From: CBDUQN01 sp965369375 | Lineage (GTDB): Bacteria > Krumholzibacteriota > Krumholzibacteriia > Krumholzibacteriales > Krumholzibacteriaceae | Assembly (NCBI GenBank): GCA_965369375.1 | Contig: CBDUQN010000102.1 | Location: 1 to 10,295 of the forward strand | Direction of reading: 5' to 3' | Length of the DNA: 10,295 nucleotides | Shown: positions 1 to 7,455 of the stretch, in pieces | Layout of the letters: each line of letters opens with the position of its first letter | Numbering within the stretch: the stretch's first letter is position 1 | Program-made: the position numbers and the translations under genes | The notes under the pieces: model-generated | The model's input: the letters and a program-made list of their open reading frames with translations, nothing else | Database searches by the model: none | Told to the model about the DNA's origin: nothing

Positions 1-779
1 CCAGGCCAGTCGTTGTGCCCGGCGCCCTGCAGGGTCCACAATCTTTTGTTCTCCGGTAATGACTCGAACAGATTCATCGTCCGCTTGTTCGGGATGACTT
101 CATCCCTGTCTGCCATCACGACGGCTATGGGCCCTTTGAAATCCCTCAGATTTGAAATGTTGTCGTACTTGTCCCTGACCAACAATTTAGCCGGCAAGGC
201 CCAGTAGATATCCTGCGCCAGATTCGGGAGTGTGTCCCACGGCGTGATCAGAATGACTCCCATCACCGCCAACTCCGTGCTGCCTGCAATCGCTGATGCG
301 ACCCCACATCCCAGCGACTCCCCCAGCACGAACAAAGGGCCTCTGAACTCTTCGATCGCAGCCCGTGCCGCTCGCAGCGCATCGGCAACGAAAACATCCT
401 CCCGCAACTCTCCGGGCCGCGCGCCGTAGCCGGGGTATTCGTATAAAACCACTCGATATCCAAGCTTCTCCAGACTCGCGATATAAAAAAAGCGATCCAC
501 TGCCGAACCGGCATTACCATGGCAAACCAAAATGACACCCTTGGACCGCCCTTGGAAATCCGTGCTCACCAAGCCGTAGTAGTCAGAAGATTCTTCAGGC
601 CATAGAAGCAAACCGTACTGTCTGGCTCGGTCAGCCTCCGCCTCACGCGAACGCCTGCTCGGAAAGTAAAGCATTTTCCCCTGACCAAAATACCCGAGTA
701 CAAGAACAACGATATACGCAAGGATGACAAATGCGACTATCACCAGGAGTCGTTCAGATAGAAAAACAAAGCGCAACAT
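1..779 (-). CDS. Membrane-anchored alpha/beta hydrolase, BEM46/ABHD13-like (partial, 3' end outside window)
   Basis: The reading frame is open from an ATG at 779 to the window edge, giving 259 residues without a stop. Residues 11-31 form one strong hydrophobic helix and are followed by YFPSR, so the enzyme is probably anchored in the membrane by its N-terminus. The hydrolase fold is clear: HGNAG (87-91, oxyanion region), GESLG with nucleophile Ser155, DEVIP with probable acid Asp226, and GHNDW with His255. The triad is therefore complete and only a short C-terminus is missing. The BEM46/YfhR/ABHD13 group contains serine hydrolases whose substrates are mostly unknown, so I give no substrate. 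The start was chosen because the N-terminal helix follows it directly. There is no clear Shine-Dalgarno sequence before it. The gene is divergent from the DUF2207 gene. Confidence 0.88.
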   Translation of the reverse strand, partial: MLRFVFLSERLLVIVAFVILAYIVVLVLGYFGQGKMLYFPSRRSREAEADRARQYGLLLWPEESSDYYGLVSTDFQGRSKGVILVCHGNAGSAVDRFFYIASLEKLGYRVVLYEYPGYGARPGELREDVFVADALRAARAAIEEFRGPLFVLGESLGCGVASAIAGSTELAVMGVILITPWDTLPNLAQDIYWALPAKLLVRDKYDNISNLRDFKGPIAVVMADRDEVIPNKRTMNLFESLPENKRLWTLQGAGHNDWP

Positions 780-986
780 GATCGTCTACATTATATATCA
801 ATTGATCAATAACATATACGAAGAATGAACTTCATCCCGGCGATGATCGAAAAACCTGAGTTCAATTTGGCTTGAATGAATATTGCCTTGAAGCTGCATA
901 TATAGTACTGCTTCTATAGATATTTGAAGCCGGGCAATGAATACCGCTACGCATAATGGAAAGCGGATCAAGCACGGAGGGTAAAC
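780..986. other. AT-rich intergenic region between divergent genes
   Basis: These 207 bases separate the divergent hydrolase and DUF2207 genes and must hold both promoters. A TATAAT lies on the minus strand at 790-795, only 10 bases before the hydrolase ATG, with no good -35 hexamer upstream. If it is real, the transcript would be nearly leaderless. Two overlapping 10-bp palindromes sit just behind it, ATCAATTGAT at 798-807 and ATTGATCAAT at 801-810. On the plus-strand side I see AT-rich sequence around 895-925 but no convincing -35/-10 pair. No coding frame here is supported. Confidence 0.4.
976..981 (+). promoter_or_regulatory. Ribosome binding site of the DUF2207 gene
   Basis: GGAGGG lies 5 bases before the ATG at 987. 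It supports that start even though 27 residues precede the first hydrophobic segment. Confidence 0.75.
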
Positions 987-2921
987 ATGCAAAGAATGCT
1001 GCAGAGACAGCCGAATAACGGCTTTAGGATTATTCCGCATATCTTTGGTCATAAAGGGAAAAGCACCTTAATAGCAATCATCCCCCTCATGCTGATATCT
1101 ATCATCCTGGTATCCGGATTCAGCGCGGCAGGGGCAAAGAGCTACTCCCACCCGCTGGTCGAGCAGACGTACCGCTTCAATCCCGACGGAAGCGCCGATG
1201 TGGAGGAGATCCGCACATACCGATTCGATGGCAGCTTTTCGTGGGCCTTCCTGCGCCGGGATACGAAGGGACAGTATGGCAGTTACCGCGTTGAGTACGA
1301 CGGTGTCTGGGACGCCGATACGAATGAGAAACTGCCTTCAGAGGTGACATCTTTCAGGCATGCTGAAGAGATCAAATGGTACTACCGCGCCGAAAACGAG
1401 ACAAAGCGGTTCCTGATACGCTACCGCATCGGGGGCGCCGTCCAGCGCTACGCGGACGCCGCGCAGTTCTACTGGAAGGCGATAGAGGACAGCCACGCAA
1501 AGATCGATCGAATTGCCATAACGGTAATTCCTCCCGCCTCGAGCCCCGAGCTGTTCAAGGTTTTCGTGCACGGCAGGGCGAGGCCCGGTGAGATCGATTT
1601 CGCAGATGATTTCAGCGCGGCAACGGTGCATCAGAGCAGGATTGCGAAGGATAGCTACGCCGAACTGCGCGTGCTTCTCGACCCTGCCATCTTTTCTCAG
1701 GTACGCACCATATACGGCGAATCATACGAAAGCCTTCTCGAGGACGAACGCGCGACAACCGCAGCTTACAGGCGCTCAGCGATCCGCAACATCGTTATTA
1801 TCCTGATCTCCGCTGTAATACTAGCGCTTCTGATCGCCCTGTATATATGGGTCTATATAAAATACGGCCGGGAGCCCCGCGTGGCCTACGACTCCACGTA
1901 CGAACGTGAGCCGCCGCGGGATATACCACCTGCGGTCGTTCCAACGATCCTGACACAGAGCAGTATCAGCCTCTCGAAGATATCGAACGCCTTCGCGGCG
2001 GCTATCATGGAGTGCGCCCGCCTCGGCTATCTCGAGATACACGAGGAGGAAGAAAAAGGCCTGATATTCAAATCCACCGATTTCACCTACAAGATCACTC
2101 CCAAGGGAAGGGCCCTGCTGTCGAATCAGCCCGTCGAGCTCGGCAGAAACGAGCGCCCTCTGGAAGACTTTGAAAAAAGGGTGCTGAAAAAGGTCATAGT
2201 GGATGCGGGTGACGGCTCCAAGGCAACCGGCGAGGATATCAAGGACTGGGGCAAGGAGATGAAAGGCAGCAAGAGTAACTTCCTCCTGTTTATAAAACCG
2301 TTCGGCGAGAAAATGAGAGAGTGGTTCGAAGCGAAATACTTCAGACTCGACGATCCGAGAAGCGAAAAGGCAAAACTATGGTACCTTGCCGCTTCGCTGA
2401 CGGTATTTGTCGTTTGCATCCTCCTCTTTTTCTTAAAGACCCGCCACCCAGCGATTATGATACTTGGCATCGGTTCCCTCGCGGCCCTTCCTCTTTCGGT
2501 GTCACTGTCGCGATGGACGCCGGAGGCGACGCTCGAGGAAAAGAGATGGAAAGCCTACAAGAAATTCATGAGCGACTTCTCTGCGATGAAGGAGGCCGGG
2601 CCGGATCTGCTGCCGCTGTGGGAAAAGCACCTCGTCTACGCGACCGCCCTCGGCATCGCGGCTAAGCTCCTCTCTAACCTGGAAATGGTTGCGAAGGAAT
2701 ACAGGCAGACGGTCCCCGTCGCGGCCTGGTATTTTCCGAGAGCGGCGAGCGGCATGGTGGCCGGGCCGGGCGGAGGCTACGCCTCGCTGGAATCCTTGAG
2801 CGTTTCCTTTTCGAACCTTGCGAATCTTTCGTCCGCCCTTACCACGACAACGAGCACAGGTGGGGGATTCAGCGGGGGCGGCGGGGGAGGCGGTGGCGGT
2901 GGCGCGAGTGGTGCGGGGTAG
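987..2921 (+). CDS. DUF2207 family membrane protein with polyglycine C-terminus
   Basis: The 644-residue protein has a hydrophobic N-terminal segment (about 28-50, signal or anchor). An extracytoplasmic DUF2207 region follows (about 55-260), with the usual opening of hydrophobic position, NPDGSADVEE and FDGSFSWAFLRRDT. A membrane helix at 266-291 leads to YEREPPRDIPPAVVPTIL, matching the EPP-dlsPaev stretch after the helix in this family. Residues 325-455 resemble the family's cytoplasmic winged-helix-like part. A hydrophobic pair lies at 465-507, then WKAYKKFMSDFS and WEKHLVYATALGI, also family hallmarks. The tail has ten consecutive glycines. The biochemical role of DUF2207 is not established; these genes often adjoin lemA, as here. 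A good ribosome binding site fixes the start. The next gene begins 2 bases after the stop, so co-translation is likely. Confidence 0.88.
   Translation: MQRMLQRQPNNGFRIIPHIFGHKGKSTLIAIIPLMLISIILVSGFSAAGAKSYSHPLVEQTYRFNPDGSADVEEIRTYRFDGSFSWAFLRRDTKGQYGSYRVEYDGVWDADTNEKLPSEVTSFRHAEEIKWYYRAENETKRFLIRYRIGGAVQRYADAAQFYWKAIEDSHAKIDRIAITVIPPASSPELFKVFVHGRARPGEIDFADDFSAATVHQSRIAKDSYAELRVLLDPAIFSQVRTIYGESYESLLEDERATTAAYRRSAIRNIVIILISAVILALLIALYIWVYIKYGREPRVAYDSTYEREPPRDIPPAVVPTILTQSSISLSKISNAFAAAIMECARLGYLEIHEEEEKGLIFKSTDFTYKITPKGRALLSNQPVELGRNERPLEDFEKRVLKKVIVDAGDGSKATGEDIKDWGKEMKGSKSNFLLFIKPFGEKMREWFEAKYFRLDDPRSEKAKLWYLAASLTVFVVCILLFFLKTRHPAIMILGIGSLAALPLSVSLSRWTPEATLEEKRWKAYKKFMSDFSAMKEAGPDLLPLWEKHLVYATALGIAAKLLSNLEMVAKEYRQTVPVAAWYFPRAASGMVAGPGGGYASLESLSVSFSNLANLSSALTTTTSTGGGFSGGGGGGGGGGASGAG
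2859..2918 (+). repeat. Low-complexity glycine tract ending the DUF2207 protein
   Basis: Residues 625-644 are almost entirely Gly and Ser, encoded by G-rich GGX triplets. The plus strand carries several runs of four or more G. Similar tails end many DUF2207 and TPM-domain proteins, so the tract is probably genuine protein and not a frameshift. Confidence 0.8.
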
Positions 2922-2923
2922 CA

Positions 2924-3697
2924 ATGGGAGAAGTTCAGGCTGCAAACTGGAGTTTTTTTCTTCCCCTTATCGCTGCATACCTGGCAGCGAGTGCCGGATG
3001 GCTGCTCGTTGCCAGAATAAAGCCGTTTTTTGCGGTAGCGGCGAAAGTTCCTGACTTTCAAAAGAACTTCAAGGATCTCGGATTCGCGATCCTCGCGATC
3101 ATCGGCATCTTTCTTTTGGGTCAGGCGTATCGCATGGAGCTTCTGCTTCCGACATCGGGGGAAAGCTGGTTTTACCGCGCATTCTGGATCATCGATAATC
3201 TGATCATCTATTCGCCGATCTTTATCGTTTTGTTGCTGAGAAAACACCCGCTATCAACCGTATTCTTATCACCGACGGGGCTGTGGAAAAAATTGATCAC
3301 TGGCGCCGGGTTGGGCGTACTATCCGTAATCGTTTTCCTGCTTCTGCGCGGGGAGCTCGCCCGGATTCCGGACATCGCCGCCGGAGCCGTCGAAGCAGAA
3401 CGGCTGGTCAGCTTTGTGCCGGTTTTTCTCGAGGGCGTTGCGGTCGCGTTTTTATTCGTGCGTCTCAAGTGGGCGTTCGGTCTCGTAACGGCGCTTGTCG
3501 TTCCGCCCGTACTTTTTGCGCTGGCTCACGTTCCCGGGCAGATCGCAACCGGCATGTCAGTGATGGGAATGATATCGTTTTTCTTTGTCAACTCTGGGCT
3601 GGTGGCGGCAATACTCTACGTGGTTCAAAGATCAAGAGATGTTATCTGGATTGGATTGGTTCATTACCTGATGGATATCGCGATCGAGGCGATCTAG
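2924..3697 (+). CDS. Polytopic membrane protein, CPBP (CAAX-protease-like) family, degenerate motif 1
   Basis: The 257-residue protein is hydrophobic throughout, with about six to eight likely membrane segments (10-30, 52-67, 85-105, 123-141, 163-178, 185-201, 212-234, 240-257). Two features recall CPBP intramembrane proteases: FALAHVPG with His202 (motif FxxxH) and GLVHYLMD with His247 and Asp251 (motif HxxxN/D). The first motif, normally EExxxR, is poorly preserved: only LEG around Glu170 aligns and the paired glutamate is absent. The protein may therefore have lost protease activity or act as a binding partner. CPBP proteins process peptides or proteins within the membrane. The family call rests on two motifs and topology, so it is moderate. 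The start lies 2 bases after the preceding stop, without a strong ribosome binding site, which suggests translational coupling. LemA follows 110 bases later. Confidence 0.6.
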   Translation: MGEVQAANWSFFLPLIAAYLAASAGWLLVARIKPFFAVAAKVPDFQKNFKDLGFAILAIIGIFLLGQAYRMELLLPTSGESWFYRAFWIIDNLIIYSPIFIVLLLRKHPLSTVFLSPTGLWKKLITGAGLGVLSVIVFLLLRGELARIPDIAAGAVEAERLVSFVPVFLEGVAVAFLFVRLKWAFGLVTALVVPPVLFALAHVPGQIATGMSVMGMISFFFVNSGLVAAILYVVQRSRDVIWIGLVHYLMDIAIEAI

Positions 3698-3807
3698 CGG
3701 CTGTGGAACGGCAGCGGTGCCGGTGGCGCGGGATAATTAAAGCGTCATCGACAAGATGGAGGAATTGCTTGGGTAGCACTGTCGGTGCGCTGATTATTTA
3801 AGGTGAA
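3698..3807. other. Short intergenic spacer before lemA
   Basis: These 110 bases separate the CPBP-like stop from the LemA start. I see no convincing terminator or promoter. The stretch contains ATGGAGGAATTGC with a seven-codon frame that ends at once, so no gene is called. AGGTG at 3801-3805 is the LemA ribosome binding site. Confidence 0.4.
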
Positions 3808-4338
3808 ATGCTTATGTTGAATTTTCCCGGGATTCTATTCGGAGCGATATGTGTTGCCGCGATCATCTGGCTCATCGTTACGTACAACATTCTGATCGTG
3901 CTCCGTAATCGCTGCACGAACAGCCGCTCCCAGATAGATGTTCAGCTCAAACGGCGCTATGAGCTCGTCCCGAAACTCGTTCGGGCGGTAAGCGAATACG
4001 CCGATCACGAGAAAGAAACATTTCAGCGTGTGACCGATGCGCGCACGAGAGCAATCGCCGCGGGCTCCATCACGGAGCAGGCGGAAGCCGAAGGCACGCT
4101 GACCGGCGTGCTGAAATCCCTCTTCGCCGTTGCAGAAGGGTATCCCGATCTCAAGGCCAGTGAGAATTTCCTGAAACTGCACGATGAATTGACCGAGATA
4201 GAGGATTCGATAAGGTTCGCCAGGCAGTTCTACAACGATACGGTGATGCGCTATAATATGAGACGGGAAATATTCCCAAACGTTATCGTGGCAAATCTCT
4301 TTCGTTTCAATGAAGAGCCCTTCTTCACGAGAACGTAA
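3808..4338 (+). CDS. lemA: LemA family protein
   Basis: The 176-residue protein is a full-length LemA. It has one N-terminal membrane helix (about 8-28). The family core follows: YNILIVLRNRC, SQIDVQLKRRYELVPKLV (about 42-59), a helical hairpin of charged heptad-like sequence, EGYPDLKASENFLKLHDEL, ARQFYNDTVMRYN and a final FP-NVIVANLFRF stretch. LemA proteins have an N-terminal anchor and a soluble helical bundle. Their molecular function is poorly defined, though they are often encoded beside TPM-domain or DUF2207 proteins, matching this context. The ATG at 3808 sits only 2 bases after AGGTG; the in-frame ATG at 3814 has more normal spacing and may be the real start, shortening the protein by two residues. 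The gene ends 69 bases before a convergent minus-strand gene. Confidence 0.93.
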   Translation: MLMLNFPGILFGAICVAAIIWLIVTYNILIVLRNRCTNSRSQIDVQLKRRYELVPKLVRAVSEYADHEKETFQRVTDARTRAIAAGSITEQAEAEGTLTGVLKSLFAVAEGYPDLKASENFLKLHDELTEIEDSIRFARQFYNDTVMRYNMRREIFPNVIVANLFRFNEEPFFTRT

Positions 4339-4407
4339 CCCTACTCCGCGATCAATCAGTCAACGTAATCCAACATCTCGATCGCTCGGCCTTGGAATCT
4401 TCTCACA

Positions 4408-6765
4408 TCACTTGCGCTGCTTGTCCTGCTCCATCTCGCGCTTCAACGTCTCGACCTGCGCACGGAGCTCCGCGAGCTCACGCTCGATACGGGCGTTGTT
4501 GAAGTAGATCGACTCCTGCCGCTCGGCGTTGATATCGGCCTCGGTGATTCTGGGCCTCGTACCCCCCTCGCCGGACGCATCCGCAACGGCAGGCGGAGAT
4601 GAGACCAAACCGTAGACCGTCGGTATGAAGACGAGACTGAGCTGGCAGTCGTAGACAGTATAATTGCCGCTGATCTCGTAACCCACCAGGTAATAGGTAT
4701 ATGTTCCCTCCGCAGGAATGGTGAAGATACTGTTGTTCGAAACCGGGAATTGGTAGGTGCCGGAAGGGCACGTCGAATAGAGCTGCAATCCGACATCCTG
4801 GCACGAAGCAAAACCGTTCGAGTACTCGGAGACACCGAACGCCGCAGTACTCATCGACCCCGATGTGTGCGCAATATCGACCTGCATTGTCGAGACGGCG
4901 AGAACGCACCCCGCGCTCGGTACCGTAATCGACCGGGCGAGAATCGGCTCCACACCACCACCGGTCAGCGGAAATCCCACTTCGCAGTTGTCGTTGGTGC
5001 TGGCGCAGCCGGCCTCGTTGAAGATCTCGGTGGCATTGATCGAACTGCCGGGAAGCTGGACCGCATTATCACCCGTCTGATCCAGGCTGAAACTGGCTGA
5101 TTGCGTTGAGCCGATGGCGTACAGGCGAGGTTCCCCCGAACCATTCCAGTTCCCGACCGCTGCGATACCCGTGTGGATCGAATCGCGCTTTACGAGGATA
5201 TGCCCACCGGTTCCGTCCGTATCGGCCGTGAGCATGGTGTGAATATAACCATCTTCATCCTTCAGAAAAATGCTGCCGCCATCTGCGGTCGTGTTCGCGG
5301 TCATCATTGGATATGGCGAACCGTACCGGTAGAGCTCGAGTTCTCCCGTCTGGGCCTCGGAACCGATGCTCACCGTGCCGTCGTTCTCGATCCAGAGCAC
5401 TTCGGCCAGACCGGCGCCGAGGACGAGTCGTTCGAGACCCCCCTGCATGCGGATCCCCGCCGTCCCGGCGCCCAGGCCGTCCGTTGCCACGCCGATCTTC
5501 AACCGGCATGCGTCGTCACCGATCTTGAGATCCCCGTCGGTGCCGTTCAGATCCCAGTTGCCGCCGAGAATGTTGAGCGGTGCAGTGGGATTGATCTCGT
5601 TGATACCGACATAGCCGTTTTCGTCTATGATCAGCCGATCTGTGGCCGCCGAGTAATCCCGTATGATGAATTTACGATCTCCGGCGCTGGCGGCCGGATT
5701 GGTGCCGTAGATCACCCAATCCTTGTTTGCGGCATTGAGGTAGAGGGAGGGACCGACAGTCGTCGTGTTACTGAGCCTGAAATGGTAGCCGATGTTGTCG
5801 CCGACCACCTCCATATTGGCAAGCGGATTGGTGGTCCCGATGCCGACCTTGGTGCCGTCGTTGTAAATGAGGTTCGAAGCGATCCAATTTGATCCGTTGT
5901 GGCGGATCGTCTGACCGAGGCTTCCCGGGGGAAGTGAGCCGCTGCCTCCCGAAGTGAGCGACTGCCAGGTGCCGCCGTCGTACCCCTCGAAGTCCGCGCC
6001 CGTCCACCGTATCGTGCCGGCATTGGTGCTGTCGGTCGTACCGAGCCTGACGGCGCCGTCGACATCGAGCTTTTCAGCTGGATCGGTGTGGCCGATGCCG
6101 ACATTCTTCGAGTTCCACTTGGCATACATTACACAATCAGGGCCCATATCGAAATACCAGTTGCCAGCGGAAGTGACGTATTGTTTCGCCATGTATGAAT
6201 CGCTTGAACGGAATTCGAGGCAGGGTGTTCCTCCCGACGAGCCGTTGATCGAAAGTGTCGCCCAGGAACCGTGCCTCGTCCCCTCGACTTCCATGACGAA
6301 TAAATCGTTCGAGACTACGTGGAGCGGGCGCCCGGGATCCGTCGTCCCGATACCGACACTGCCGCTGTCGGGAAACACGTTGTGCGTGCCGAGGACCGCC
6401 TGTGCGTTCAAGGCATACGGCACGCCGGTGAGCAGCGTGCGCGGCGACAGCTCGTCGCCCACGCCGATCGTCACGCCGAGCCAGTACTGCTCGTCGAAAT
6501 CGAGGGCGATCGGGGTCACCGCGCCGAGGACCGCATTCACGATTCCGGCGGAAACGTAGATCGTCTGCTCTTCGGTCCAGAGTGCGGAGCCGTTCGTTTC
6601 GACGTTATAGACCCTGAAGGTCAGATCATAGTTATCGTTTGGAACGATGACGCCGGCATCGTCCTTTAGCACCCCCTGGTAGCTCATCGTCTGCGGCACC
6701 CGTGCGAGGACGCCGGCCGCGGCCAGCGCCGTTATCAGTAGACACAGCAAAAGTATCCTCTTCAT
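4408..6765 (-). CDS. Secreted fibre-like repeat protein with C-terminal coiled coil
   Basis: Translation from the ATG at 6765 gives 785 residues; an in-frame ATG at 6798 lies upstream, but AAGGAGG 7 bases before 6765 and the signal peptide directly after it fix the start. Residues 1-22 are a signal peptide. Residues 23-125 (VPQTMSYQGVLKD, then LTGVPYALNAQAV) match a conserved N-terminal module of surface proteins in FCB-type candidate phyla. A tail-fibre-like beta region follows with VGIG-xx-(D/N)P repeats at 137, 222, 307 and 386. Residues 600-720 look like a beta-rich head domain with several cysteines. Residues 741-785 form a charged amphipathic coiled coil (IERELAELRAQVETLKREM). In phage-type fibres a similar coiled coil often follows an S74 endosialidase chaperone domain, but I see no such domain here. 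A trimeric surface or adhesive fibre is inferred. No type IX sorting domain ends this protein, unlike its upstream neighbour. Confidence 0.72.
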   Translation of the reverse strand: MKRILLLCLLITALAAAGVLARVPQTMSYQGVLKDDAGVIVPNDNYDLTFRVYNVETNGSALWTEEQTIYVSAGIVNAVLGAVTPIALDFDEQYWLGVTIGVGDELSPRTLLTGVPYALNAQAVLGTHNVFPDSGSVGIGTTDPGRPLHVVSNDLFVMEVEGTRHGSWATLSINGSSGGTPCLEFRSSDSYMAKQYVTSAGNWYFDMGPDCVMYAKWNSKNVGIGHTDPAEKLDVDGAVRLGTTDSTNAGTIRWTGADFEGYDGGTWQSLTSGGSGSLPPGSLGQTIRHNGSNWIASNLIYNDGTKVGIGTTNPLANMEVVGDNIGYHFRLSNTTTVGPSLYLNAANKDWVIYGTNPAASAGDRKFIIRDYSAATDRLIIDENGYVGINEINPTAPLNILGGNWDLNGTDGDLKIGDDACRLKIGVATDGLGAGTAGIRMQGGLERLVLGAGLAEVLWIENDGTVSIGSEAQTGELELYRYGSPYPMMTANTTADGGSIFLKDEDGYIHTMLTADTDGTGGHILVKRDSIHTGIAAVGNWNGSGEPRLYAIGSTQSASFSLDQTGDNAVQLPGSSINATEIFNEAGCASTNDNCEVGFPLTGGGVEPILARSITVPSAGCVLAVSTMQVDIAHTSGSMSTAAFGVSEYSNGFASCQDVGLQLYSTCPSGTYQFPVSNNSIFTIPAEGTYTYYLVGYEISGNYTVYDCQLSLVFIPTVYGLVSSPPAVADASGEGGTRPRITEADINAERQESIYFNNARIERELAELRAQVETLKREMEQDKQRK
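5560..6357 (-). repeat. Four VGIG-type fibre repeats inside the secreted protein gene
   Basis: Four related motifs start at residues 137 (6307-6357), 222 (6055-6102), 307 (5797-5847) and 386 (5560-5610). Each reads V-G-I-(G/N)-x-x-(D/N)-P followed by a hydrophobic strand. The first three are spaced exactly 85 residues apart and the last 79. A fifth, weaker copy starts at residue 465 (VSIGSEAQTGELEL), again 79 residues on. The even spacing suggests repeated folding units along a fibre. Confidence 0.75.
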
Positions 6766-6772
6766 GATAATT

Positions 6773-6779
6773 CCTCCTT
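6773..6779 (-). promoter_or_regulatory. Strong ribosome binding site of the fibre gene
   Basis: AAGGAGG on the minus strand lies 7 bases before the ATG at 6765, in the short gap after the preceding gene's stop. It decides the start and argues for one transcript covering both genes. Confidence 0.85.
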
Positions 6780-6784
6780 CTCCG

Positions 6785-7306
6785 TCACCTGAGCACAATC
6801 ATCTTCTTCGTCTTCACGAAGCGGCCCGCCATGAGGCGGTAGAAGTAAACGCCGCTCGCAAGATCTTTTGCTTTGAGTCTAACCGTATGACTGCCCGCAT
6901 CCATCTCCCGGTCGATAACCGTCATCACGAGCTTCCCCGACACATCGTAGACCTGCAACCGCACATGTGACGGCTCCACGAGGGCGAACTGAATCGTGGT
7001 CACCGGATTGAACGGATTGGGAAAGTTCTGGTCGAGGCGGTACACCTTCGGCGTCAATGCCTCATCCTCGACACCCGTCACGAAGGACCACGGCGAGTAC
7101 CAGAAACCCTGCTCGTCGCTATAGGCCGTATTCGAGATCACATCAATAACCGGCTGGCCTATGGTGTGCATGAGCTGATAATTCGTATTCGCGCTCTTTC
7201 CGCCTCCGCTCCCGACGACATCACGCGGGATCGTCTCGGCCCCAACCGGAGGTAGAGCAGCGATCATGACGAGGCACGTCACGAAACAAAAAAGTGATAT
7301 TTTCAT
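6785..7306 (-). CDS. Small secreted protein with type IX-style C-terminal sorting domain
   Basis: Starting at the ATG at 7306 the protein has 173 residues. The start is supported by GGGGG 6 bases upstream and by a signal peptide (residues 1-23) right after it; in-frame ATGs at 7312 and 7399 are less likely. Residues 30-72 carry a motif recurrent in secreted proteins of FCB-type candidate phyla: GSGGG, then TIGQPV, then GFWYSPW. Residues 86-173 form a typical FlgD-like/type IX sorting domain: YRLDQNFPNPFNP, VRLQVYDVSGKLV, then DLASGVYFYRLMAG and KTKKMIVLR. In organisms with type IX secretion such tails direct export across the outer membrane and surface attachment. The body before the tail is very short, so the protein may be a small surface component or accessory to the fibre encoded 18 bases downstream. 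Its own function is unknown. Confidence 0.82.
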   Translation of the reverse strand: MKISLFCFVTCLVMIAALPPVGAETIPRDVVGSGGGKSANTNYQLMHTIGQPVIDVISNTAYSDEQGFWYSPWSFVTGVEDEALTPKVYRLDQNFPNPFNPVTTIQFALVEPSHVRLQVYDVSGKLVMTVIDREMDAGSHTVRLKAKDLASGVYFYRLMAGRFVKTKKMIVLR

Positions 7307-7455
7307 GTTCATCCCCCTTTCTATTAAGTGAGAGTCTGAAAACTCCGATAATGACACAGAGAAAATGCGCCGCTGCGCCGTAAATCCGGAAGCGAACATA
7401 CCTCGCCCCAGACCGGAATTAGTGGTAATGGAATGAATTATAATTGTGTGAGCCG
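7307..7455. other. Intergenic region between iscU-like gene and surface operon
   Basis: These 149 bases separate two minus-strand genes and should hold the promoter of the surface operon. AGGGGG just upstream of 7306 is its ribosome binding site. A TATAAT occurs in the AT-rich patch near 7436-7445 on the minus strand, but no convincing -35 accompanies it. I see no strong hairpin with a T-run to end the sulfur operon. Confidence 0.35.

Noticed and set aside
3283..3801. Plus-strand open frame overlapping the CPBP-like gene and running into the spacer
   Set aside because: The sequence is Arg/Ser-rich shadow coding without a start signal, while the overlapped frame has clear membrane segments and His motifs.
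4348..4385. GCGATC/GATCGC inverted repeat between the convergent lemA and fibre genes as a bidirectional terminator
   Set aside because: Only six paired bases with a 26-base loop and no T-run on either strand.
5173..5892. Long plus-strand open frame of 239 codons antisense to the fibre gene
   Set aside because: It mirrors the GC-rich codons of the fibre gene, has no ribosome binding site or recognisable domain, and the minus-strand protein has a signal peptide and ordered repeats.
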